Positions 32,080-43,920 of a stretch of 64,000 bases of DNA are shown here, one piece after another. The position numbers were made by a program, and so were the translations under genes. This DNA comes from Hippasteria phrygiana (taxonomy: Eukaryota; Echinodermata; Asteroidea; Valvatida; Goniasteridae). Below the pieces are notes generated by a model. The model searched no databases, had not been told where the DNA came from, and saw only the letters and a list, made by a program, of their open reading frames with translations. Within the stretch, counting starts at the first letter, position 1. Each line of letters begins with the position of its first letter. The stretch spans positions 62,001 to 126,000 of the forward strand of contig JAZGUH010000198.1 of NCBI GenBank assembly GCA_037893225.1. The letters run 5' to 3'.

Positions 32080-32720
32080 CGTAGCCCCAACGGCCTACTA
32101 CACCGTACACGAAAGCTGAGCGAGCTAAGCCTATTTCATAATTTTGAATATCCGACTCCTTCCCCATGATGCATTGCATCACAATGGTGCTTTTAAAGGA
32201 ACACAATTTTTGGCAATGACATAAAACCTTAAACCTTTACCAACCCTAATAAGTCTATCTGTTTCCTTCCTCCATGGTCTATCCTAAACCCTAACCCCAA
32301 TCCTCGCCCTATTTCTAAATTCCGCCCGCCCGCCCCCCACTGGCGAAGGGGTGTGGAGGACAACCAAACAATTTTTTTTGGCCTTACCGTAATTATTGCT
32401 TTCACCCTTAACCTATTTTTTTTTTTTTGTCTACGGGGTCTAATGAGCATGCGCAGTATAACCAACAAGTCTGATTTTCAGGGAGTCTGATATTCACACG
32501 ACACGGGGCCCAGGTTTGCGATATTTCCCCATGTGGCTATCGGCTAGGACCAAAACAGACGTGGAACTTGGAAGGGGAAATCACGTCCCGGTGTCGTATG
32601 AAAATCAGACTCCTATGAAAATCGGACTCCTTTGCCCTATCATTGGTTAAACCCTCTCACGTGACCGGCCACTCTCTTACTCCACTTAGGCATGTGCAAT
32701 ACTACCAATGAGCCCGTATT
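32080..32720. repeat. dispersed repeat family C
   Basis: Contains AACCCTAATAAG, GGGAGTCTGATATTCAC and ATCGGACTCC landmarks. The first part matches 59340-59560 in order (accaaccctaa, then the GTCTGATATTCAC block). The last part is the reverse complement of 29120-29220. Confidence 0.55.
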
Positions 32721-35139
32721 TCATAATGACTGAAATTCACGCTTTAATACACCGGTCTGCACGTTCTCATCCTGTGTGACAACATTTTCTACAATATTAA
32801 TATTACGCATGCGTGGAAGTGTTTTTACGCCCTTTGCATATGGTTTCAAATTGGTTCTAAAGTTACGCAGTGCGCATGCGTGGAAATGTTTCTGGACCCT
32901 CTCTCACTGTGAACAAGTAACAATGGATGTTCATTGTTAGTGCACCGTTTTTCTTTTGTTAGATGTTCATAGTGTCTGATGCTTTGAAACTGAGCAGTCC
33001 TCCATCGTCGCGCAATGCATCATGGGAACAAGCTTAGCTCTTTACAATTGATGTGCATCCATCATTTTCATGTTACTGCACATGACATGACATGACATGA
33101 TGGATCTGAATTAAACAGTGTGACATCCCGTAGAGAGAGTTCTCACATGGTGCTACCGGAAATCTCTATCTTACTGCTATCTTCACCATGAAAACCGTCA
33201 AATCTTATCTGACATCCCTCACTCGGTCATTTGTAGATCGATCGATTCAGTTCTTCCTGAGAGGAGAGTTTCTTGTTCTTAAAAAAGAGCTCCCGGAAAT
33301 CCTGGTATACCAAGACAAACGATTAGACTAGAGCAACTTCACTGTCAATTGTCGTGTGAAAAGAAAGAAATTGAACGTCGACTGACGAATGACGTGGTTA
33401 AAAAATTTGAAATTATTTGTACTGGCATGAACCGATGCAAGTGATGGGTATGATTAATTGGTGAGCAATTTCTGAGACAGGTCCAATTCCTTGACTGACG
33501 GCTTGTTAACTGCAACGATGCAAAACACGTGAAGCCGTTAAGTTCCCTAAAAAATCTCGTCGTACACGGCGAGAAAACTAAAGAGTCGTTCTTTGCAATA
33601 ACTACTGGCTAGAATCGAATCTCCAGGACGATTTCACGTCCAAATCGCGTTCCTTGAGTTTCTGGAAGTCGATTCGGTTTGACGTCACCGTGAAGAAGGT
33701 GTTCTGTCTATCTGCTCTGTCATCATGCCAGACGTCTGCAAAAACTGTTGCTCCGACTGACTTCCAAAAACAAAACCTCAATCCCTTGCCCTAAGCCCCT
33801 ACAGCCAAGAATATCAAACATGGCCGCTCTGTCAAGACACCGCAGCTGTGTACCCACAGTTGCCGCCCCGGGGCGAGCCGGTGTACGGGACAAGAAGGGC
33901 ATTCAACGGGGGACGGGATTACAGTCGAGCCGCTCGGTCAAAAATGTCTTCTCTCGCGGCCTTAGCGAGATGGCTAGCTGGCACTGGTGTGAACCAACAA
34001 ACAACTACACGTGCTTGTTTGGGTTAATTCTCGCTGAAGCAGAAAACACACGGACGCCAAAAGGGAAAAGGTGGTACAAAAATACAAGCAGGGGTAGCTA
34101 ACTACTACCCCCCCCCCCCCCCCCTCCCAACCTGCCGTATTAGTGGGAATGTGGTATAGGGGTGCACCGAATCTAGTATAGAAGTTCCGATTTGACAGTG
34201 ACAATATTCCTGAAATATTTGTAATTCAACTTTCTTCCATCGGGTTTTACAGTTCAATATTTTTTCTCCAAATCATTGCCTTTAAAATGTAACTTGGGTC
34301 CATGCTTTAGGAGAATTGCACTCATTCATGTTTTTCGAAAACACAAAATCATAACTGCATGCATTGTATGTTAGAGCTACTTTGTAGTCACGGTTCTCAA
34401 AACAATGTTGTTTGTTGTTGGCATTTGGTTCAATGGGTTCAAACGTTTTTGGTCACTCCGTTCAGCAATGAAAGTGTCCGTTTTAGAAAGGGTGTTGGCT
34501 CAGTTCCCAAGCGAAAATCGCTGGATCTCTAGATCCACCAAGCTTGAAAGTCGGTTTCAACTTTCAAGTACTGCCAAGAGCGCGAACAACGTGGTTGAAG
34601 TTCGGGATCTGAAATTTCAAGGAGAGCGGCTCGACAACTGTTCTCGTCATCACCCCCGCCAAAACGGAGATCATATCAAGAATTGTGTTCAATGTTGAAT
34701 ATAGCCGAGTTTTCGAGTTGGACACACTGTCCGAAGCAGACAGTTGTCTCGGTCATGGTGTAGTACACGTCTGGTTTTACCCATCCGGTCTGTACCAACA
34801 ATCTTGTGGATTGCGAAACTCAAAAAAAAAAGGGCGGACACAACGACCTTTCCTTTCTCGACATAACATCAGGCATGCATTAATGTGCACGGTGTTTCAT
34901 CTCCTGAATCTTCTACCGCGTCATGCAGCCCTTTTCCTGTTTTTCTGTGTCATTTGTGTGGTCTGCAGGTTTAGGGTGCATGGTTCTCGCCGAGTCCGTT
35001 AAACTGAGGCAATATACAAAACTATAGGCATATTATACAGTATACATTGTACAATACTCTCTTTGTGTAAAGCTTCTCAGTTACTTAATTTTCAGATCTT
35101 AGCTGGCATCATAGGGATTTGTATTTCTTCAAGTAGTTA
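32721..35139. other. non-genic interval, one unexplained ORF
   Basis: An open frame at 33748-34101 (117 codons, plus) has no recognised domain or splice context. A run of Cs lies at about 34111-34124. A short ATGAC repeat is at 33081-33100. No gene can be supported. Confidence 0.4.
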
Positions 35140-35640
35140 AATGTAATACACAACATTTGCAAAACAAAACTACTGAATTATTATGAAATACATGTACTGT
35201 ATAATTAAATAATAGTCTCAAGCATCATCATGGCACCTGGGGTTGCTGTTGTTTTCAAGGAAAATTGAATTTTTGTATCAATTTTCAGCGATGATCGGCC
35301 GACCATCGTTGGATGGAAAACCTGACTTTTGTTCCAAATACTGCCCCCAATTTACTAACTTTGGTTAGTCCACATTTTGCTTCGCAATTTAATAGTTACA
35401 CATCCGTGAACTGGTGCAAGCCAGCTACATAAGTTCCCACTTCCCCGACCTGATAATTCCCCGATGCCTATTGCTCCGTTTTGTCTGAAGTAGGGTCAGG
35501 GAACCAGACTACGGGAACGCCATTTTTCCCCCCACCATGTATGCACAAAAGTCAGTGTTATAGTATTTGCTGTAAAATACTTGCACCAAGTCCATTTCAT
35601 TCTAAAAATGACAGCAATAACAAAGACAGGAAATGCTTGG
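35140..35640 (-). repeat. dispersed family A, copy 1 (diverged)
   Basis: Shares ordered landmarks with the copies at 42.7, 46.8, 60.4 and 62.5 kb: ACAACATTTGC, CATCATGGCACCTGG, GTTCCC...CCCCGACCTGATAATTCCCC and GGTCAGGGAACCAGACTAC. The central palindrome of the family is decayed here. Confidence 0.7.
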
Positions 35641-35654
35641 TTTTCTAACGTAAC

Positions 35655-35912
35655 GTAACATAATTCGTCAAACAATCCACAAGGGAAATTGACTAGGTAA
35701 ATTTTTATACATTTTCAAAGTGAACAAAGAAACTGGCAGGAGCGGGATTCGAACCTGCGACCTCCGGGTTACCGTACCGGCGCTCTACCAACTGAGCTAT
35801 CTTGCCCTATGTTGGCGGTCTCCCAAATTGTCAGTATCTTTTTTGTTAGGGTGGGCGCTAGTCAGAAGTCATCAACCCAGAATGCCGTATAGCCAGGGAT
35901 CATACCCAATAA
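35655..35912 (-). repeat. tRNA-containing repeat unit, copy 2
   Basis: The minus strand gives the leader (35807-35912), a 73-nt tRNA-like sequence (35734-35806) and the GTTTCTTTGTTCACTTTGA tail. The T arm (GCAGG/CCCGC around TTCGAAT) pairs well. The acceptor arm has one mismatch; the anticodon loop reads ACGGTAA. The flank AATTCGTCAAACAATCCACA also occurs near the 45.7-kb copy. Confidence 0.75.
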
Positions 35913-36626
35913 CATAATATAATTGTTCTCAAAGGGGTCAACCAAATACAAAATAAATAAATACATAAATATCTAGATTCCCTCTTTCAATCGTTGCCAA
36001 TATTAACTGCAGTAATACGGAACGACCGTAAATCGTAAACATCTGTCACGCCTATCATACTGCTGGCCCCATAAAAATAGCTAAACCAAGCAGTTAACAC
36101 ATAGTGTTTTGCAACGCCTATACGATTACCGAACACTTTTGAAGGTTTACATAGCCAAGTTTAAATTACAAACATGTACAATTTTTACGTAATCTTGCAA
36201 GCCAACGTGGAAAGTTATTTGTTTATAAATGTATCGGAGATTTTTTTATTCGCAGGTTTGTACCGAGTTCTTACGCAATTTTCCATAATGACGTTGCACA
36301 ACCAACACTGAAGGTGGTTCACCTGTGCATGCCCCTCTGATGACCATCTCTTTTGCTTCCTCTATTTCAGCGAATTGTTTATCTCCCTGTGGCACCGCTA
36401 ATTGTTTCAATAAGCAAAATTCTAATGCCGTCCACCGCCTGTTCACTCATGCGTCACTGTGTAATGAACCTTCAGATTAGATCCCAGACCTTTTGATTAG
36501 CTCTACTGGAAACCTGCTTACTGGACTAGCCAGTTTCCAAAACCTTCCAATTTCTAAATGTTCGCAGATCAAGATTAGTACCGGTATTTTTTGCTGTCTT
36601 GCGCCTCCCTGTTGGATAATACAGAA
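35913..36626. other. non-genic interval
   Basis: No gene, RNA or repeat that I can support. Confidence 0.45.
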
Positions 36627-36791
36627 TAGACCGATTCATTAAGCGGGCAATAAGCCCCGCCCCCTTGCCGCATTGACCAATCACAGCCGCGCTTATGATC
36701 CGACTAAAGTCCCACAAAAACGACGGACGTGTGGCGCGCGCCGCTGTGATTGGTCAAATACGTCAAGGGCGGTGCTCAATGAATCGGTCTA
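36627..36791. mobile_element. 161-bp TA-flanked foldback MITE
   Basis: GACCGATTCATT at 36629 mirrors AATGAATCGGTC ending at 36789; TA flanks both sides. Pairing extends inward through TGACCAATCACAGC and its mirror GCTGTGATTGGTCA. Confidence 0.82.
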
Positions 36792-37203
36792 CTGTTGAGT
36801 TAAATGACTTCATTTTGTCGTAAAGCGTATTCCTAGTAGGAATTTCCTGCATAATTAATTATACAATGACTTGTATGTAGCTCCGTGAATTCAGTGATAA
36901 AAATGAATTGTGTAGTAATAATGAGTGGGTTGTAATCGAGTACTTTTGAAGGATTAGAAAATTAAACTAAAAGCACTTTCGAGTATAAGCAAAATAGGCC
37001 TAAGCATGTACAGCTGTGCACTGAATTTTCCTATGTAAAATTATAGAACGAAATTGTTCCCTGCGTTTTGGATAGGAACGAGGACGAGTACATTTATCAG
37101 TGCAGTCGTTGGATTTGGAAGGCAACAAATTTATTGTAATTGAAGGTGTTGTTGACAATAGACATGATAATTTGGTGGCTCTTCCACTTTGACAGTTATC
37201 TTT

Positions 37204-37390
37204 CAGGGGCGGATCTAGAGGGGGGGGTTGTGGGGGTTGCAACCCCGCCCCCCCCCCCCCTCCCTTGGGCTGCTGAGCAAAGTTGTGATAAGCAATGCTA
37301 AACCACATACGCTGGTCCATACACTATACACTGTACCGGTATAGGCGAATACAACCCCTCCCTAAATGAAAGGCTAGATCCGCCCCTGTC
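37204..37390. mobile_element. hAT-like MITE with perfect 15-bp TIR
   Basis: CAGGGGCGGATCTAG at the left and CTAGATCCGCCCCTG at the right match exactly. G and C runs lie just inside the left end. The termini are those of 11701-11880 but the core differs. Flanks share only TCTTT. Confidence 0.78.
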
Positions 37391-38200
37391 TTTTTTGAGC
37401 CTCTCCGGAACGATGTTTCCAGAGACTTAATTAATTCCATTTGCGCAATGTGACCATTGTCGATGACGTCATGTGTTTGTAACCTTCTCTAGTCTTGACA
37501 CCGAAGAAGAAACTTGGTCAGAAAAGGCCAATTTATTTTTATTGAAATACCACTGCAAGTGATAGGTTGGAATTAGTGCTGTGCACCCTAGGGTGTTTAG
37601 GGTTAATGACTCAAAATAGAAGCTCGATTGTTAACTCATAACAATGGAGAATAAATTCATTTCATTTCCTTGTTATTATAATTATGCGCAACTCGATATC
37701 CCAGAAAAAATCTTTAGAAATAAATTAATTCTGCTCGCAGGAAGTACAAACGCTCCATTGTGTATTTATATTAGACACAGCACGCGCGCGGCACAAACAA
37801 CATCAAACTGATTGCTGAACGACCCCAAGCTAGCCCAATCAATCGTAACACATTCATTCTTGCCACATGACAAAAATGAATTGCTTTTGCCCCTGTCATA
37901 AAAGTTTTCGTATGTTGACAAAACACACGCCGTGCCTTGTTAAGGGGACTTAGCGCGTAACCGCAACTTCCTCTGTTTAAAAATGCTGCCAAGATCTACG
38001 CTGCAAAACTTCAGTCGGTGTAGGGCCTATACTAGTGTGGGATGGTTGTGGAACTATGGCAAACAAGGAATGGGGTTGCGGTTGGGGGTGTTGCTGTACA
38101 CATATGCAAGCCGGTTGTGGACTGGGAGCACCTTACATCCCATCCCACTAAACAGTTTTCGTGATGCTTGCGTGTGAGCAGTGCGTATATCTACAGGGGT
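37391..38200. other. non-genic interval
   Basis: No supported gene. Confidence 0.45.
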
Positions 38201-38228
38201 GGGGGGGGGGGGGGGGGGGGGGGGGGGG
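38201..38228 (+). repeat. 28-nt G run
   Basis: Unbroken run of 28 G, the longest homopolymer in the window, just after ACAGGGGT. Flanking GC-rich sequence may be a decayed hAT-like terminus. Confidence 0.9.
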
Positions 38229-40925
38229 CGGGACGTGCCCCTTGCTGGGGCCCCCCTCCACTTCCCCACCCGTACGTGTAATCATGGAGAAATAAGACAC
38301 ATTTCTCCATGGTGTAATGTACTCGACTACATGTCTAGTCTACCAATTCCATCTGTATGTATAGTCTTGTTACGTTAAACACGTTCATATTTAACTATTG
38401 ATTTTCATGTTTGCCTTTTTAAAGATATAAGATCAAAATGTGGCTACTTTTCCGTAAAAATGAAGTCTTGGCTAAAAATCGATATCAGGCAATGTAGCCT
38501 CAAATTTGGCCCCAAATAAGACATGCATGCAAAACCACGAGTAACCTAACAATAGAAAAGTATTTATGAAAAACGACAGTTAAATGTAAACGTGTTGTTG
38601 TTTGTTCGTCGAACGCCTGTTGCCCGCGAAGTTGTCATGAGTTCCCGTCAGCACCTGTTTTCTGGCACAAGTCTTGCCCTATCCTCGTGTTACTTTACTC
38701 TATGGAGCCCCGTATGTTCGGGACCCGGACGTTAACGCTACTTATAAAGAGAATACCGGGTCCCCTATGTGTATTGCCACTCTTCTGTTCTACGAGAAGA
38801 GTAGGATTACTGCTATATACATATAACACGCACTTGGGCACCATTGCTGAATGTTCGAAACCGAATTCAGGGTATTTGCGTTTGTAACTGTCCACTACAT
38901 GTACATGTGTTCATGTGCTTGGACTAAAAAATACTACATTGTACAACTACAAGTAGGCCTATACACGTATATATATAAACGTACTGGTATATCACAACCA
39001 CAGACCATTTGACAAAATGTGATAAATAACCACGATTTAGCAACACATACAGTAACGACCGTCAACAACACTTTGCGTCCTTCACCACAAACAGCAACAA
39101 CAACTCCAACTTGAATAATAACAACATCAACAATTCTAACAACGAGATAAAAAAACAACCCCGGCAACATGAGCGGAGAGCGCCCTTTCCCACATGACCA
39201 ACAAAGTCCAAATGTGTTTTGTGTACGTGTTGAAACAAAGACTGCCTCGCATTAACGAGAATTCCACATGTCCACTACTCACCAAAAATAACAGTAACGT
39301 TTTACATATTCCTGTTGATGCCCACACGCCAGAGGCAACGGGTGGAATGTACTTTGCAGCCGATTGATAAAGGGTCGGCGGTTTAAGCCTCCACTTAGTT
39401 CTCGTAATGGCTTTCCGTGGAAACGAATCTCCCCACAAGCTCCCCGATCTGATCGCGAAGACAGAGAGGCCCGTGTTGTCTGAGTTTGTGCCCCTCTCTA
39501 CTTTTGTGTCGTAAATCTGGGCAATATCTGATAAGGCACCAGTGTTCTCTCGAGGAAAAAAATGGGTGACCTTCTTTGGGTAACCATGGGGATCAGAAGT
39601 CATCCCCGCCGACCTTGGGGATGGGGAGCCTGGGTTTATGAGAAAATTGGATGTTTAGTTTAATTTGTACTTCTCATTTCGGATTGATATTAAAGAGGCA
39701 ACTTGCGAACGTTTTACAACTATTGGAACCCGTTTTCTCAGGACACAGCCATCTTAAAGTTTCAACAGTGATGTTTGGCCACCTTAAACCAAACGTTTTA
39801 AAAATGGACAGGTATATAGTGGTATTTTGAAGGTCAGTGAGGAACTTCACAGTGCATACACTGCGTCTTTAAAGCTGTAACGTCGGCGTCCAGCGTATAG
39901 ACCTTTGAAGTTGCGCCTGTTTTTTGGTAAAGATTATCATCAATTACAGCAGCCAACTGGAATCTTTCAGGTGAATTATCTTCATTTTGTACCCCGGAAA
40001 ATCCTGGATAAATGCTTGAGTAATGCACCGAGCAGGTGGCATTTGCCTAGGTATTATACCGTTTTTTGGACTTCAAATTGGCCACTGGTTTTGTGATCCG
40101 CTTCCTCACGTTAAACAAGTGGTTTAAGCCTGGGATCCTCTAACAAATCCACTCGAAAATCGGACGATTTGAGCCACACGGTAATGTAAGAAGCTTCTGC
40201 TTAAATCCTAGTCATTCTATAGAAGATTGAGGCTGAGCGGATTGAAGGAATTTGTAGCTTTCTCGACAATGGAATCATGCACAACCGTAAAAGTGCTTGA
40301 CTGTGCTATTAAAAGAAAACCCCAACATTTCGCCCAAGGATTTCCCGATGGTACTCTCATTTTGGTTCGAATCCAATAAGATGGCACCAAGATAAGTTAG
40401 TTCCAGGGTCTTGTGCACAAGCCAGGGTCTACACTTGTGCCCGTAATTGGGTTATAAGTGTGCCTGGAGAATGGAAGTTGTCACTTTTAAATTCTTTCCC
40501 CGTTTCACCTTGAAAAGCAGACCCCTGCACCGTACCGGGAGAAAAAGGGGGTCCAGGGTCCCAATAACTTTAGCACATGTTCGAATGTTTACGCCAAGTG
40601 AACCACCCCAAGCCCTGGTCTACGTCTGTCGGTGTCCGAAAGGAACCATAAACACGGGCCAATTTCATTATGTAGATTATTCCGTATAGGTGGTTTAAAG
40701 GTGCATGTCGTCTGCCCAAGGTTATCCCATCTTCTGCGTCTTTTCCCAGCTTTTCAGTTTTCATCCGAAAACCATGAAGAGAACTTTTTGAGGTACAGTT
40801 CATGCCAACATTATGGTCGTGACAGTTTACATATACAACACGATGCCTTTATTATGAGCTTCTGTTTTTACCCACAGCATGGGTTTATATAGCATGGTGG
40901 GGAATGATGTAGTCATGTACATACA
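38229..40925. other. non-genic interval with one weak ORF
   Basis: Apart from the minus-strand frame at 39136-39603, nothing is recognisable. Confidence 0.4.
39136..39603 (-). other. uncharacterised ORF, possible exon
   Basis: A 155-codon minus-strand frame. Its first ~105 residues have a balanced composition (for example LSDIAQIYDTKVERG and FAIRSGSLWGDSFPRK), and a GTGAGT donor-like site lies near 39285. No domain was recognised and no acceptor was convincing. It could be an exon of an unknown gene or a chance frame. Confidence 0.18.
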
Positions 40926-41139
40926 GTAGAATGCAGGCCCGTCACCAGCTCCAGGCATTAGGGGGGGGGGCACAGTGCCTGATAGGGGGGCCACATCACA
41001 AGAAAAAAACACAAATTTATGGTTTTTGGTTTGACAGATGGGGGGGGGCCAATTGATCACCAGGGGGGCCAATTAATCACCAGGGGGGCCCGGCCCCCCC
41101 GGGTCCCCCCCCCCCCTTGGTGACGGGCCTGGTAGGATG
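40926..41139. mobile_element. 198-bp hAT-like MITE with 8-bp duplication
   Basis: CAGGCCCGTCACCA at 40934 mirrors TGGTGACGGGCCTG ending at 41131. The flanks GTAGAATG and GTAGGATG match at seven of eight positions, as expected of an aged hAT duplication. The interior is full of G runs and repeats of CAGGGGGGCC. Confidence 0.82.
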
Positions 41140-41520
41140 GTCGCATTATGTAATATCTGCATGAAGAATGTGAAGCAATAATGGGCATGCAAGCCGTGCA
41201 GATAGTCATTGGGCAAGCTGGTAGCCCGCAGTTGAGTTTGATCAGGAACAAGCGTCTAGCTGTGAACGCATGGTAATACTAAATAATCCACAGTATTACA
41301 GCCGTGTAGTCTTCATTTGATTGTTGTATGTACACCGTGAACCCCTTGTATGTGGTTTTTAGATGGATGTGATTTTAACAATGGGTGTCCAAATTGAAAA
41401 TATCATCTATAGAGCTCAAAATTACGAAGAGGTAAGGTAAATCCGTGCCCCAAAGTGGGGGATGATCAAGATAAAAAAAGTTACCCCAAAAACTGTGTGT
41501 GCATATGTAAAGATGGGTTT
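41140..41520. other. non-genic interval
   Basis: No supported gene or repeat. Confidence 0.4.
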
Positions 41521-42400
41521 GATTTTGCATTCAATAGGGGGACCTTTAACAATAGAGGACAATAGGGTCCCCGGTTGAGAACGGTCCCCGTTTGAAAACC
41601 GTGTACAAAACTCATGAGGGCCCTTGCCAAGAAGTTAAAGATGAACAATAGGAGGACAATGAGGTCCCCGATTGAAGGTGTTTGGGCACTTGTGTATGGG
41701 TGTACAGGTTATCCATTACGTCTGAGGACTTGGGACAATAGGGGATTAGTGATAACAATGCAACTGAGGACCTGAGCAAACCTTATGGGACATGTTGGGG
41801 AAAAGTTTGTCCAAACAATGGGAACAATGGAAGAGAACAGCTTGAGTCCTTATTAGTAGTACCTGTTGTGAACAGCGCCCTCACGTTCCTCTTATCCTAG
41901 CGCCCCACCCCCATCCCCACCCCCCCCCCCCATCCCCACCCCCCCCCCCCCTCCATCCCCACCCCCCCCCCCCCCACACACACACAAGGTCGTACTTACC
42001 TATACTCGCGAGGACAATGCCTTTGTGTTTCCTATTCTTCCTTTAATATAGCCAAACCCCATAGACTAAGCACGTAGTCGTACGTTCGAGGACCGATTTT
42101 AACAAAAGACCGTCTCTCGAGGACAAGAAAGATTCTTTTGTGTTTTCTTTCTCCGCTTGTCCTCGAACGTAATACAGTACATGTACACACACAGGTGTGT
42201 AAATACCGGCAATCGCGGACCTCTTATTGTCCCTCTTTTGTTTGTACACTAACTTTTCGGAAGGCCTCCCATATGTTTTGTACACGATTTGTAATCGTGA
42301 ACGTTCGGTCAATCGTGAACCCTTTGTCTACGCCCTAACTCTTTTGTCCCTAGTCCACGATTGCCGGTATTTACACACTCACACACACATTGAAGAGCTT
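41521..42400. repeat. dispersed family B, with ~190-bp TIR copy
   Basis: The best copy, 42190-42379, has GTGTGTAAATACCGGCAATC mirrored by GATTGCCGGTATTTACACAC. Sequence at 41521-41710 is an inverted, decayed relative (GAGGACAATAGGGTCCCC). A C-rich minisatellite with CCCCATCCCCACC words lies at about 41905-41985. Confidence 0.7.
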
Positions 42401-42437
42401 CGTCGTTTAATTGTCTTCCATTGTTTCCATTTGACTT

Positions 42438-42682
42438 AAAGGTATAGTATACGGTAAGCACTTATAAAGAACCACCAAAATGACATCGTCACGCGCATCG
42501 CGCCTTGTGCCTATTCAATAAGGCCTTGTGCCTATTCAATAAGGCCTTGTGCCTATTCAATAAGGCCTTGTGCCTATTCAATAAGGCCTTGTGCCTATTC
42601 AATAAGGCCTTGTGCACTTTCAGTAATACATGACGATGTCGTTTTGGTTGTTCTGGAACAGTGCCTTCCATAGTATACACCA
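42438..42682. mobile_element. foldback MITE carrying a 21-bp minisatellite
   Basis: GGTATAGTATACGGTAAGCAC at the left and its imperfect mirror ending ATAGTATACACC at the right pair over about 52 bp, including CCAAAATGACATCGTCA at the inner end of the left arm. The loop between the arms is filled by the minisatellite at 42502-42616. Confidence 0.75.
42502..42616. repeat. 21-bp minisatellite, five full units
   Basis: Unit GCCTTGTGCCTATTCAATAAG is repeated five times without a visible change, followed by a partial sixth. The unit length is a multiple of three, which keeps a minus-strand frame open, but nothing suggests that frame is used. Confidence 0.92.
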
Positions 42683-43089
42683 TTTGCTTTTGCTGTTATT
42701 TTCAGAAATAAATGGATTGGGATTTAGTATTTTATAGCGTGCTAGCAAATATTGTAACACTGACCTGATAAAAATTGGTGTTCATAAATGCAGGGAAAAC
42801 GGAAAAAATATGTTCTAGTAGTCTATAGTTCCTTGACCATACTTTAGACAAACGGAGCAATTTATAGACGTCAGGGAATTATCAGGTCGGGGAACTAGAC
42901 TATTTCCAACGATTGTCGGCCGACAATCGTTGGAAAACGATATAAATTTCCACTTTTCTTGAAAACGACAGCACAATAGGTGCCATGATTTCACTGGATG
43001 CTTAAGACTGCTATTTGCGGTATTTCGTTATCATTCAGTAGTTTGTCTTTTATGTTTGGGAAAATGGAAAATGTTCTATATTACCTTTC
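42683..43089 (+). repeat. dispersed family A, copy 2
   Basis: Runs from ACCATTTGCTTTTGCTG to TATATTACCTTT. It contains GGTCGGGGAACTAGACTA and a perfect 34-bp palindrome at 42903-42936. It directly follows the minisatellite-bearing MITE, whose end it partly shares. Confidence 0.75.
42903..42936. repeat. perfect 34-bp palindrome
   Basis: TTTCCAACGATTGTCGG is followed at once by its exact reverse complement. The copy at about 46958-46985 differs by one base; the copies at 35.3 and 62.8 kb are more eroded. Confidence 0.92.
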
Positions 43090-43617
43090 AACTTTTCCCC
43101 AACATGTCCCATAAGGTTTGTAAATGGAAACTACTGAGGACTTGGGCTCAGTTCCTCAGTTGTACATGTACGAACATGTACGCAGTACGTTCTGACGTTT
43201 TTGATTGGAAATAGGCTTACAGTTGTTTACGGCAGTGAAATTTCGGGGGGGGGGGGGGGGGGGGTGATCCTGTAGAGCATTCCGCCCCCTGTTCAGAAAT
43301 TGGGGATGTATACCCCCACCCCCGCGATTTACGCCCATGTAACAAAGAAGTGACCATCAAAGTAAGGTGAACAGTAGTTTGCAGTCTCTAGATGTGAATT
43401 TGAACGGACGAGTGTATGATTTTAGACGCCCATTGTCGAAATCACATCTTCCTGAATCTCCCTATCCATTTGGAATAGAAAATTACATCCAAGGGGTTCA
43501 CAGACTCACAGTGCAGTGTAATGTCGCTTAGGGTCGCTTAGCGGTGGTTTCTGAGATGTTGACAAACACGTTCTCCTAATTCAGCATCTGAAAAAAACGC
43601 GCCAAAAACTAATTACA
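43090..43617. other. non-genic interval with G run
   Basis: A run of about 21 G at 43244-43264 lies next to TGATCCTGTAGAG, possibly inside a decayed DNA element. No gene is seen. Confidence 0.45.
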
Positions 43618-43920
43618 TTAAATGGGCACATTGCTTTGGAGGCACACATTTGGTTGGAAAGCTCATACAAAAGTACAATGCACACGACCATCCCTTAAAA
43701 TTGCGCCGTTTGTCTGAAAAACTATTGACGAAATCAGGTTTGGTTCGGAAGAGTCGACCGCTGGAAAATTGGAAAATTCAGAGTGGGCCCTCTGTCTTTC
43801 AGGCTTTTCCCCGAAGATTACACAATATGGTGGAATTTTACACTCGCACATTGGAAATAGGCGTTGGTAATCAAATAATTGATTTTGGGGGGGATTTCAT
43901 GGTAATGTGCGCATGATTCG
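43618..43920. mobile_element. distant relative of the ~600-bp MITE
   Basis: TTAAATGGGCACATTGCTTTGG resembles the left end of the 5279 element (two changes in the first 16 bases). The order of later blocks, GGTTGGAAAGCT, AAAAGTAC and AAATTGCG, is also similar. The right end could not be placed. Confidence 0.45.

Noticed and set aside
33748..34101. 117-codon ORF as a host gene
   Set aside because: No recognised domain, no convincing splice sites, and no support from neighbouring sequence.
35734..35806. Functional tRNA gene
   Set aside because: The T arm and acceptor are good, but there is a mismatch at the base of the anticodon stem, no T33 in the loop, and the sequence is part of a dispersed repeat.
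42502..42616. Regular 21-bp repeats resembling a CRISPR array
   Set aside because: Units are directly adjacent with no spacers, the DNA is eukaryotic, and the array fills the loop of a MITE.
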